A stretch of 64,000 bases of DNA from an uncultured Lachnospiraceae bacterium (lineage in GTDB: Bacteria > Bacillota > Clostridia > Lachnospirales > Lachnospiraceae), in assembly GCA_949949005.1 (NCBI GenBank), contig CATLHM010000017.1, forward strand, positions 1 through 64,000. Direction: 5' to 3'. Positions 1 through 7,163 of this stretch are shown here, piece after piece. Position 1 is the first letter of the stretch. Each line of letters begins with the position of its first letter. The notes under the pieces are model-generated. The model was given only the letters and a program-made list of their open reading frames with translations. It was not told the DNA's origin and ran no database searches. The position numbers and the translations under genes were made by a program.

Positions 1-133
1 AAAGGCTTCTGAAAATAAACCATAGACCGTCAAAATGACCGTCAGCGATAGAGTGGGATGTTCCTTTTTTCCTTAATTTACTGGGGGTTAGAGGAGGGGG
101 AGAAAAAATTTCGTAAATTATGTAATTCCACGA

Positions 134-170
134 AAAAAAGAGCTGGCATAATGACCAACTCTTTTCGTTT
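134..170 (-). terminator. Intrinsic terminator of the 180-428 gene
   Basis: Arms CCAGCTC and GAGTTGG (minus strand) enclose an 8-nt loop and are followed by seven T residues on the minus strand. It lies just downstream of the stop codon at 180. A-rich and T-rich flanks on both sides would let it work in both directions. Confidence 0.75.
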
Positions 171-179
171 TATTGTACA

Positions 180-428
180 CTATTTTTTTCCAGAAACCTC
201 CTCACACTCATCCTTTTCCCGTCTGTCTCGAAGCTCACGGCTCCGCTCTCCCAGGTAATCCATGTTTCCGCGCCGTTCTCTTGCCGTCCTGTAAACTTCC
301 AGGACGCCTTTTATAAGCAGGGCAAAGGGCAGCCCCAACGGGGGACACAAAAGCTGACAAACAAGGAGCAATATTCCTGCTCCCATCAAAAAACTCATAA
401 GAGGGATAACCAGAAGATTTAAAAACAC
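180..428 (-). CDS. Small putative membrane protein (82 aa), possibly 5'-truncated
   Basis: I do not recognise a family. The reading frame opens at a GTG at 428. Residues 3-43 hold two hydrophobic stretches (LLVIPLMSFL... and GLPFALLIKG), followed by a strongly charged tail rich in Arg, Glu and Asp. That is the look of a small membrane protein with a cytoplasmic tail. The start overlaps the end of the AAA-ATPase-like remnant in another frame and no clear ribosome site precedes it, so it may be the 3' part of a gene whose 5' half was lost when the two sequences were joined. A good terminator follows the stop directly, which supports a real transcript end. It could also be fortuitous. Confidence 0.35.
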   Translation of the reverse strand: MFLNLLVIPLMSFLMGAGILLLVCQLLCPPLGLPFALLIKGVLEVYRTARERRGNMDYLGERSRELRDRREKDECEEVSGKK

Positions 429-1013
429 AGGATAGATGCTTCCTCCACCGCCTTTGCCACAAGAGCCTCATCCTGATTCCAGACCGCGTCCAGAACAGAC
501 CTTGAATTTCTCAGTGCCTTCAACACCTCCCCCCCCCAGTCAGAATTGCTGATGGACGTAATCTATTCATTTAAGATCTCCTCATTGGGAATAAAGACTT
601 CTCCCCGCTCACTGCGGTATCCCAGATACCCCAGATGTACAAGGAGAGTCAGCACGTCATCCCTGGAATGGAAGGTCACCATGTCATTGGTAGAGCTGCG
701 AATGTCCACCGGAACCGCGTTTTTCCCGTCCATCATTTGGAGGATTGCATCCTTAAGCCCCTCGAAGTTCAGGTCAATATAGGTGCGAAGAGCTTCAAAA
801 GTCTCTGTCTGGTTCCAATAAAACTGAAATTTTCCAAAGCGCATGGCGCTGACCACGGAACGCGGGTTATAGACAGAGCCCACGCCTTCCAGAAAATATC
901 CGTCATACCATTTCTTCGTTCCCTTAAAATCCATGCCATAGCGCCGGCACAGCCCTCTGACCGGTTTTGTCTATATAAATTTCAGAATTGATACATTGCG
1001 CGAACAAGCGTAT
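419..1013 (-). pseudogene. Remnant of an AAA-ATPase_like / PD-(D/E)XK family gene
   Basis: Three damaged pieces of one known family are visible. Near 1013-963 the frame reads SEIYIDKTG, the N-terminal motif of AAA-ATPase_like (DUF1703) proteins. At about 961 it jumps, with a frameshift and the whole Walker A/B region missing, to RRYGMDF...KWYDGY and VYNPRSVV, the middle-domain motifs. The frame then continues to 563-565, where an in-frame TAG interrupts it. After the TAG a further 47 codons (SNSDWG...VLKALRNS, WNQDEALVAKA) still match the family before a TAA at 419-421. The usual C-terminal nuclease domain is absent. Internal deletion, nonsense codon and 3' truncation together make this a dead copy. 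It begins directly after the stop of the ABC permease gene, probably an old insertion site. Confidence 0.75.
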
Positions 1014-1024
1014 TTTTAGAAACC

Positions 1025-3154
1025 TCAGTTTCCCCCAATCCCCAGCTTCCTGCGTATGCCTCTTGCCGTAAACCGATACACCCCATAAATCAGGCCTCCC
1101 AGGACAAGCTCAATCCCCAGGCACACAGCCAATGCCATCACCTCGCTGAAAGCAATCCGGCCGTCGTTTCCGTACAACAGCAGGATAAAAATCAGATAAA
1201 TAGCGACCATACCTACCAGCGCAGGTACCTTAAAGACTCCGCCGCACTGACTGTCCACTTCCCTTTTCAGAAAGGCAGGGGAAGCTCCCAGCTTTTTCAG
1301 ATCGTCGAAAATATAACGGTTGTTCAGGGCAATGGTCTGACAGCGGGTATGGCAGATAATCAGGGCCGTCAGGATGCACACGATAAAGATAAACAGAAAC
1401 ATCATCAAAAACACGGAGGTAGAGAGCAGGAAGTCATTCTGGCTCAAAATACGGAAGCTGGGTTTATATTTCCAGTTCTGGCGAAAGACAATGGAATCCG
1501 CCTCCTTGGGATCCACATACATGAACGATCTCTCCGACTCTCTTTCCTGCCAGTCTTCCTTCCCCTCCTCCCTTGCCAGGATGGAAGTCACCCGGCTGTA
1601 TTCCTTGGAGGTAAAGCAGTCCTCTCCGTTAGAGGCAATCAGACGGCGAAAAAGCGCGTTGGCAAAAGGATAGGAATCCTCTCCCTCCACATTGAAGGCT
1701 GTGAGCGTTCCTTTCCAATCGTCGGTAAGTCCCTCCGAAAGCTTCTCATAATCTCCCTGATCCAAAACCCGGCACTGCCTGTCGCCCCCTAAAAGATCAT
1801 AGTGGAGCAGTCCGGCGCACTGGGTGGAAAGCTGCGTGCGTGTGACCATGTTGGTCAGGTGTCTGGCGTTGGTATTGACATAAAGAGAGGTCTCTTCCCG
1901 ATTCGTAATGCACAGATAGGTGCCCGGAAGAACGTCGATCTCCTCCCCCGTCAGCCGATTCCATGCCTCTTCGGAAATCGCCATCTCCTCCCCGCTTATA
2001 GGGGCATATTCCGTATGCCAATGCTCGCCGTCCTCCTCCATAACATCCCCGTAATTACCAAAGCCCAGGGTAATATAATCATACTCTCCCCAATCCTTTA
2101 AGGAAAGCCCGTATTCCCCGGCAAGGGCGTCTATGTCCTCCTTTTCCGGCATGGCCTGGTCGGCCCGGCAGTGGTAAAAATAGTCAAAAGGTTGTGCGTC
2201 ATAGCCCATCATAGCGCCTACGGAGATGATCGGAATATAAAAGATGCCGAAGCAGGCTCCCGCAATCAGGAGCGTGACCACAATCATATTGTTTACGGTC
2301 TGTTTCCCCTGAAATTTCATCATGCTTCTGGCTATGATATTTTTGTAGGGGTTACGCTTATAGCTTCGAAAGCCATGTACCACCGCGTGAAGCATGACCA
2401 TATAGAGCCCCGCAAGCGCAGGCAGATACAGGGCGCTTAGCCAGACTGGGGACAGAGTATTAAACTTTCTCATATAAATGACAGGCATAAAATATCCAGC
2501 AAGAACCCCCAAGGCGATCAGAATCCCCCCTACCGGAGCGCACCATTTTCCCAGTTCCTTCACAGGCTCGTTGATGTGTTCTTCCCGGATCACCTCCATG
2601 ATATTGGTTCTGCGCAGATACCGCCAGGCAGTGAGACAGGAAAAGGCCACCACCACGAGAAGAAAGGCCAGAGAGATCAGCAGGCACCTGAAATCAAAGG
2701 AGAGCTTCATGTCCGAGCTGTCGATCATAATCAGCCGAAACCCTGTCCAGATCACCCAGATAAAGGGAAATCCAGCCAGAGTGCCCGCTACGGAGGATAA
2801 GCCGCTCAAAAGCAGCACCTCTCTGAAAAGCCCGGGTATCAGCCGTCTCCTGGACGCCCCCAGCGCCATCAGGATACCCAATTGTCCCGATTTATGCCGG
2901 AAAAAGAGGCTGGCCGCATAGACGGTAAACACAACGCAGCCGATCAGGGTCAGCATGAAAATAGCGTTCATCTGCTTGCGGCTGTCTCCCCCTGTGGGGA
3001 AAGCTTTCTGCACCGTAGGCGAGAGCATCATGCCCGAGTAAGCAGAAATAATCATCAAAGCTGTGAAGTTGCAGAACAGATAAAGCCGTGCATGCTTCCG
3101 GTCCGCATGCTGCAATTTCCGTTCCATTTTTTTCAACGTAAAAATCTGTTCCAT
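1025..3154 (-). CDS. BceB-like ABC transporter permease (FtsX family)
   Basis: Membrane subunit of a BceAB-type exporter, a family that usually removes or senses cell-wall-active peptides. The 709-aa length and layout fit: an N-terminal membrane helix at about residues 28-48, an FtsX-type block with the GALGASRRRLIP loop, several further helices, then a large extracellular domain at roughly 315-575 that is the signature of this family, and a final FtsX block. It follows the ATPase gene by 21 bp and is surely co-transcribed with it. The divergent partner is a LytTR/GHKL two-component pair, not the OmpR-type BceRS found beside the second copy at 44-49 kb. Substrate unknown. Confidence 0.88.
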   Translation of the reverse strand: MEQIFTLKKMERKLQHADRKHARLYLFCNFTALMIISAYSGMMLSPTVQKAFPTGGDSRKQMNAIFMLTLIGCVVFTVYAASLFFRHKSGQLGILMALGASRRRLIPGLFREVLLLSGLSSVAGTLAGFPFIWVIWTGFRLIMIDSSDMKLSFDFRCLLISLAFLLVVVAFSCLTAWRYLRRTNIMEVIREEHINEPVKELGKWCAPVGGILIALGVLAGYFMPVIYMRKFNTLSPVWLSALYLPALAGLYMVMLHAVVHGFRSYKRNPYKNIIARSMMKFQGKQTVNNMIVVTLLIAGACFGIFYIPIISVGAMMGYDAQPFDYFYHCRADQAMPEKEDIDALAGEYGLSLKDWGEYDYITLGFGNYGDVMEEDGEHWHTEYAPISGEEMAISEEAWNRLTGEEIDVLPGTYLCITNREETSLYVNTNARHLTNMVTRTQLSTQCAGLLHYDLLGGDRQCRVLDQGDYEKLSEGLTDDWKGTLTAFNVEGEDSYPFANALFRRLIASNGEDCFTSKEYSRVTSILAREEGKEDWQERESERSFMYVDPKEADSIVFRQNWKYKPSFRILSQNDFLLSTSVFLMMFLFIFIVCILTALIICHTRCQTIALNNRYIFDDLKKLGASPAFLKREVDSQCGGVFKVPALVGMVAIYLIFILLLYGNDGRIAFSEVMALAVCLGIELVLGGLIYGVYRFTARGIRRKLGIGGN

Positions 3155-3175
3155 ATGAAATCCCTCCTAAGTCCT

Positions 3176-3913
3176 TTACTCTGCCATCTCTTTGATGGCG
3201 GCCAACAGCTTGTCGTGGAAGCTCCCCCGCTCCCCGTTATTTTCCAGTTGGCGGTAGATGGAGCCGTCCTTTAAGAGCACCACCCGGTCGCAGAAGGAAG
3301 CGGCAAAGCTGTCGTGGGTCACCATAAAAATCGTGGCGCCCATGCGCTCCCTGGCCTCCCCGAAGCTTTCGATGACAGCCCTGCTGGATTTGGAATCCAG
3401 ATTTCCTGTGGGTTCGTCGGCAAGAATAATCAGCGGATTATTGATCAGGCTACGGGCCACCGCCGCCCTCTGTTTCTCACCGCCGGAAATCTCCGCCGGG
3501 TACTTGTTCACGATATGGCTAATCCCAAACAGCCCCGTAAGCTTATCCGCCAGCTCCTGCGCCTCCTCGGACACCTCACCCTGGACGATGCGGGGCACCA
3601 GGATATTTTCCCGAATCGTAAGTCCGTCCAGAAGCATAAAATCCTGGAACACAAAGCCGATCTGGGTATTGCGCAGCTTTGCCAGCTCAGACTCGCTCTG
3701 CCCTGCAAGCCTGGCGCCTCCGATGGTGATCTCTCCCTGGTCAAAAGGGATATAGCAGGAGATACAGTTGAGCAGCGTAGTCTTACCCGAGCCGGAGGGC
3801 CCCATGACGGCCACAAATTCCCCCTTTCCCACATGGAAGTCGATCCCCTTTAGCACCTCATACTTGTTCTTTCCCACCTGATAGGATTTGTGCAGATTTT
3901 TCACATATAACAT
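3176..3913 (-). CDS. BceA-like ABC transporter ATP-binding protein
   Basis: Cytoplasmic ATPase (245 aa) driving the adjacent FtsX-type permease. Walker A is GPSGSGKTT at about residues 38-46, the signature is SGGEKQRAAVARS, Walker B is LIILADEPTGNLDS, and the H-loop is MVTHD. This is the LolD/MacB/BceA branch of ABC ATPases. Start: ATG at 3913 preceded by a purine-rich GAGGGAG. The promoter side faces the repeat array at 4004-4188, and a possible minus-strand -10 (TACGAT, plus-strand 3967-3972) lies next to it. This suggests control by the divergent LytTR regulator, which is inference. Confidence 0.92.
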   Translation of the reverse strand: MLYVKNLHKSYQVGKNKYEVLKGIDFHVGKGEFVAVMGPSGSGKTTLLNCISCYIPFDQGEITIGGARLAGQSESELAKLRNTQIGFVFQDFMLLDGLTIRENILVPRIVQGEVSEEAQELADKLTGLFGISHIVNKYPAEISGGEKQRAAVARSLINNPLIILADEPTGNLDSKSSRAVIESFGEARERMGATIFMVTHDSFAASFCDRVVLLKDGSIYRQLENNGERGSFHDKLLAAIKEMAE

Positions 3914-4003
3914 GAAACTCCCTCTCTTTCTTTCCTGATAAACCGGTAAATTTTTTGTTCTTTCCTATCGTAACACCCCCAAGGCCGCTCTGCAGAAGGC
4001 AGG

Positions 4004-4090
4004 GTAAAGTTTGACCGTCTGTATGTAAACTTTGGAGGTCAAAAGCAGATGTTGTAAAGTTTGGCCGTATCCAGTGTAAAGTTTGGCTCA
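4004..4090 (+). promoter_or_regulatory. Candidate LytTR regulator binding array, set 1
   Basis: Four near-identical direct repeats read GTAAAGTTTGACCGT (4004), GTAAACTTTGG (4025), GTAAAGTTTGGCCGT (4054) and GTAAAGTTTGGCTCA (4076). Spacing within each pair is 21-22 bp, about two helical turns, as LytTR dimers use. The core AAAGTTTGG fits the AgrA-type 9-bp consensus. They lie between the divergent exporter and regulator genes, upstream of a weak plus-strand promoter (-10 TACTAT at 4132-4137, no good -35). That is the usual layout for an activator. Confidence 0.55.
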
Positions 4091-4150
4091 CGAAAGCAGC
4101 GAAAGGGTATGCGAAGGGAAAAAGAATGTGATACTATAGAAAACGACAAC

Positions 4151-4188
4151 ATACTTTGCCGTTCACAAAATACTTTACCGTTCGCAAA
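4151..4188 (+). promoter_or_regulatory. Tandem 19-bp repeat in the leader of the LytTR regulator
   Basis: Two head-to-tail 19-bp units (4151-4169, 4170-4188) read ATACTTTGCCGTTCACAAA and ATACTTTACCGTTCGCAAA, differing at two positions. They lie downstream of the presumed promoter and directly before the ribosome site of the response regulator. They may be an autoregulatory operator of a different type from the array at 4004-4090. Confidence 0.45.
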
Positions 4189-4199
4189 AGGAGTCCTTC

Positions 4200-4907
4200 A
4201 TGTTACGAATCGCCCTGTGTGATGATGAGACGGATGCGAGAGATGCCCTCCGCTTCCAGTTGGAAAAAGCCCTGATTGAGGAAACCGAAGAGATTGTCTA
4301 CGAATTCTCGGCCGGCGCCAATGCGGTGTCATGGCTGCAAAAGCATCCGGGAGAGGTTGATCTGCTTTTTCTGGATATTGAGATGAAAGGCTTAAATGGA
4401 ATGGAAACGGCCCGGAGAATCAGGGATTTTGACCAAAATATCATGATCGTCTTTTTGACAGGCTATCCCGATTATGTGTTTGACGGTTACAGCGTGGGAG
4501 CCCTTGACTACATCGTAAAACCGGTGGCGACACAGCGGCTTATGGAGCTGCTGCACCGGGTGCGGACCAAACTGGAGCAGGAAAAAAATCTGACTTTTTC
4601 CTTCAGAAACGCAGACGGGACATGGCGTTTTCTGCTGCACGATATTCTGTATTTTTATTCCGACAGACGCAAGGTCACTCTGGTCACTGAGCAGGCGGAA
4701 TATGCCTTCTATGCCAGGCTGGACGAAATCGAGGAACAAACCGGACATCAGTTTGTGCGGATTCATCAGCGCTATCTGATCAATCCGGCATGGGTGGATT
4801 ATCTGGGAAGCAGTTCTGTCACGATCGGAAACAAAAAACTTCCCTGCAGCAGAAACCACAGGGAAGCGGCGGCGGAAAAAATTGCCAGATTTATGATTGG
4901 AAACTAA
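4200..4907 (+). CDS. LytTR-family response regulator
   Basis: Two-component DNA-binding regulator of 235 aa. Residues 1-120 form the receiver domain: acidic pocket CDD (8-9), phospho-acceptor D59 in LLFLDIEM, switch residues FLTGY, and K107 in YIVKPV. Residues about 130-232 form the LytTR DNA-binding domain (YFYSDRRKVTLV, FVRIHQRYLINP). This is the AgrA/VirR type, which binds paired direct repeats like those found just upstream. The ATG at 4200 follows AAGGAG. The sensor kinase begins 22 bp after its stop, so the two are one operon, divergent from the BceAB-like exporter they probably control. Confidence 0.93.
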   Translation: MLRIALCDDETDARDALRFQLEKALIEETEEIVYEFSAGANAVSWLQKHPGEVDLLFLDIEMKGLNGMETARRIRDFDQNIMIVFLTGYPDYVFDGYSVGALDYIVKPVATQRLMELLHRVRTKLEQEKNLTFSFRNADGTWRFLLHDILYFYSDRRKVTLVTEQAEYAFYARLDEIEEQTGHQFVRIHQRYLINPAWVDYLGSSSVTIGNKKLPCSRNHREAAAEKIARFMIGN

Positions 4908-4929
4908 CCGGGAAGGCGCCAGGACGAAT

Positions 4930-6402
4930 ATGTACCTAATTCATTTTTATATCGTTGGAATTGCGGCGGCTTTTGTCCTGCTGCAAGGGATGAAAAATTT
5001 TATTACAATAGCAAGCAAACCCTGGAAACGGCTTATCCTATGGTGCGGCTGTTATCTTACTCTCAGTTCTATTATCTATCTGGGAGACTGGGGGAACATT
5101 CTGCCCACAACCACCTTCTTTCTTCTGGCAATCTATATTGCCTGTGAGGGAAGCTTCTGGAAAAAGATAACCCTAGGGCTGATGTATGCCAGCACGGTTT
5201 TCGCTTTTAATGTTCTGCGGGATAACTTTCTTATCCCCCTGGACATGAGGGCAAATAGCCGCTCCCTGAGCCTGGTTCTTTCCTCTTCCTTTTCCCTGAT
5301 GCTTGCCCTGCTTTTGTATCTGACCAACAGAAAATTTGCGCCGGATAAGGACTACCGCCTCTCCGACAGCCTCTGGAAGCTTCTGCTGCTTTTGACAGCC
5401 ACTCCCCTGGGCATTGTCTTATCTCTGGTCTTACTGACTGTGCTGGAACAAGCGGGTCTTATGATCGACAAAACCAGTTTTCGCTCTGTCTGTATCGTCC
5501 TGCTTTCTCTGGCTATGCTGTCCTTTATCGGCCTGTTCCGGGCGGTTATTGTGCTGGCAAGACAGCAAAAGCTGGAGGAGCAGACCATGCTGGCAGAGAT
5601 CAACCGCAGCTATTATGAATCCATGGAACAGCAGCATTTCGCCATACGGCGGCTAAAGCACGACCTGCTCAACCATTTGTCGGTGCTCAGCGTGCTTCCG
5701 CAGGAGCAGAGAGAAGAATATATTCAGGGTTTAACCCGGGATCATACCGTAGGCAGGCCTTTCAAATACTGTGAGGATACCGTGGTCAACGCAGTTCTCT
5801 CCGTCAAAGAAGAACAAATGAGCCGGTATGGCATACGGCTGCAAGCAGAAATTCAAATTACCGATGAGCTCCCCTTTGAAAAGGCGGATATCTGCGCCCT
5901 TTTTGCCAACGCCCTGGACAATGCCGCCCAAGCCTGCCGGAAGCTGCCGCCGGATCAGCGGAGGGTTTCGCTAAAGAGCAAGGCTCAAAAAGGGCTGTTT
6001 TGCCTGGAGGTCAAAAACCCCGCCCGGTGTGAGACTTGGCAACAGCACGATGAGCACACGAGGCGCTCTGACACAACGCGAAATGACAAAACGCCGGAAA
6101 ACGAAAGAACGTTGGGAAACAAAAGAACGCCGGAAAACAAAAGAACGCCGGAAAACGAAAGAACACCCGAAAACAAAAGAACACCGGGAAAACGCAGAAC
6201 AGATCGGGCAGAAATCCCTCTGCCCCAGACCTCCAAGCCGGATAAGGAAAATCATGGAATCGGGCTCAGAAGCATGCAGGAAATTGCAAACCGGTATCAC
6301 GGGAAAATGACCCTGCAGACCGAAGGGGAGGTGTTTGAGGTGTTTCTGTATCTGCCTTTGGGGGAAGATTCAGCTATTTCGGATCATGAAATGAGGGTTT
6401 GA
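4930..6402 (+). CDS. GHKL-type sensor histidine kinase (AgrC-like)
   Basis: Membrane sensor partner of the LytTR regulator. From the ATG at 4930 (preceded by AGGA) it is 490 aa; an earlier ATG at 4897 overlaps the regulator and is less likely. Residues 1-215 contain about six hydrophobic helices, as in AgrC. The phospho-acceptor is H244 in LKHDLLNH. The catalytic domain shows the N-box DNALDNAAQAC-like motif and a G-box NHGIGLRSM. Between them, at residues about 387-422 in the ATP-lid region, sits an insertion made of six 6-residue repeats (TPENKR/TPENER) encoded by 18-bp tandem DNA repeats at 6088-6195. This is unusual for the family and could vary in copy number. Confidence 0.9.
   Translation: MYLIHFYIVGIAAAFVLLQGMKNFITIASKPWKRLILWCGCYLTLSSIIYLGDWGNILPTTTFFLLAIYIACEGSFWKKITLGLMYASTVFAFNVLRDNFLIPLDMRANSRSLSLVLSSSFSLMLALLLYLTNRKFAPDKDYRLSDSLWKLLLLLTATPLGIVLSLVLLTVLEQAGLMIDKTSFRSVCIVLLSLAMLSFIGLFRAVIVLARQQKLEEQTMLAEINRSYYESMEQQHFAIRRLKHDLLNHLSVLSVLPQEQREEYIQGLTRDHTVGRPFKYCEDTVVNAVLSVKEEQMSRYGIRLQAEIQITDELPFEKADICALFANALDNAAQACRKLPPDQRRVSLKSKAQKGLFCLEVKNPARCETWQQHDEHTRRSDTTRNDKTPENERTLGNKRTPENKRTPENERTPENKRTPGKRRTDRAEIPLPQTSKPDKENHGIGLRSMQEIANRYHGKMTLQTEGEVFEVFLYLPLGEDSAISDHEMRV
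6088..6195 (+). repeat. 18-bp tandem repeat inside the sensor kinase gene
   Basis: Six in-frame 18-bp units, consensus AGAACGCCGGAAAACAAA, encode (K/R)TPEN(K/E)-type hexapeptides. Units 3 and 4 differ by one base. Because 18 is a multiple of three, a change in copy number would lengthen or shorten the ATP-lid insertion without a frameshift. Confidence 0.9.
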
Positions 6403-6625
6403 ACGGTTATGAGTCTGTCCGTTTCTGAGATGAACGGCGAAAATTGCCCTCTGGGGAGGGCGAACAGCAAAGCCTCTCTCATGCTGATGGCGGCGCAGGG
6501 CAAGCGCAATACATAGCAATATTTGTATCTTTTTTCTCTATCATTCTCCTTGACTGGTACATAATAAAAATATAAAATATATGTACAATAAAAAGTACGG
6601 TTTTAGGTACAGAAAGGGGTTATTT

Positions 6626-6883
6626 ATGATTGCAACAAAGCAGGTGGATATAAGAGCAAACATAAAAAAATATTTTGATATTGCATTTAACGGGGAGCCA
6701 GTGATTGTTTCTCGGAAAGAAAACAGAAATGTTGTTATCATCTCAGAGACAGAGTATAACGAATTAGCAAAGGCAAAGAAGAATGCTGAATACTTGGCAA
6801 AATTGGCGAAAGCAGATGAGCAAATCCAAAATGGGCATGTCATTACTAAGACCATGGAAGAACTTCTTGCTATGGAGGAATAA
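6626..6883 (+). CDS. Type II antitoxin, YefM/Phd family
   Basis: Antitoxin of 85 aa. The ATG at 6626 follows GAAAGGGG, giving the start IATKQVDIRANIKKYFD. The N-terminal part has the Phd/YefM fold pattern (NGEPVIVSRKENRNVVIISETEYNEL), which binds operator DNA. The C-terminal part (KADEQIQNGHVITKTMEEL) would wrap around a RelE/YoeB-type toxin. The toxin gene begins 6 bp after the stop but is broken, so this antitoxin has no intact partner here. It could still repress its promoter or neutralise a related toxin elsewhere in the genome. Confidence 0.88.
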   Translation: MIATKQVDIRANIKKYFDIAFNGEPVIVSRKENRNVVIISETEYNELAKAKKNAEYLAKLAKADEQIQNGHVITKTMEELLAMEE

Positions 6884-6889
6884 GTACCA

Positions 6890-7065
6890 ATGAAAATTAC
6901 TTTTGCAGAAGATGGATGGAGCGAATACCTCTATTGGCAAACTCAGGATAAAAAGACATTAAATGCTCCTTCAGCCGGCGGATTGACTCTGCCAATCGCT
7001 TGATATATGAGGTTTTTGAAGACCAAATAATTGTAAAGTCCTGTAAAGGACATTATGAACTCTAA
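6890..7065 (+). pseudogene. YoeB-family toxin with internal deletion
   Basis: The first 24 codons (ITFAEDGWSEYLYWQ...) are a good YoeB N-terminus. The frame then loses roughly 25-35 residues and shifts: the continuing frame stops at a TGA near 7000, while another frame resumes family sequence as RRIDSANRLIYEVF...SCKGHYEL and stops at 7063-7065. YoeB is normally about 85 residues and ends in such a GHY motif, with the catalytic residues in the C-terminal half. The deletion plus frameshift should abolish the ribosome-dependent mRNA cleavage activity. Confidence 0.8.
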
Positions 7066-7067
7066 TG

Positions 7068-7116
7068 ATGGCTATACCCAAAGCGCCAACGCTTCAGGCA
7101 TAGCCATTATTATTTC
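7068..7116 (+). terminator. Intrinsic terminator after the toxin-antitoxin remnant
   Basis: Outer arms ATGGCTAT (7068-7075) and ATAGCCAT (7100-7107), an inner stem AAGCG/CGCTT, then TATTATTTCC. It starts 3 bp after the toxin stop codon. Confidence 0.7.
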
Positions 7117-7121
7117 CTTTC

Positions 7122-7151
7122 CGCATATTGCAAGCCGCCCTGCAATATGCG
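7122..7151. terminator. Inverted repeat at the convergent junction
   Basis: Perfect 11-bp arms CGCATATTGCA and TGCAATATGCG with an 8-nt loop, just downstream of the sulfatase stop on the minus strand. No strong T-run follows on that strand, so terminator function is likely but not certain. Confidence 0.5.
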
Positions 7152-7163
7152 TTATTTATCCTG

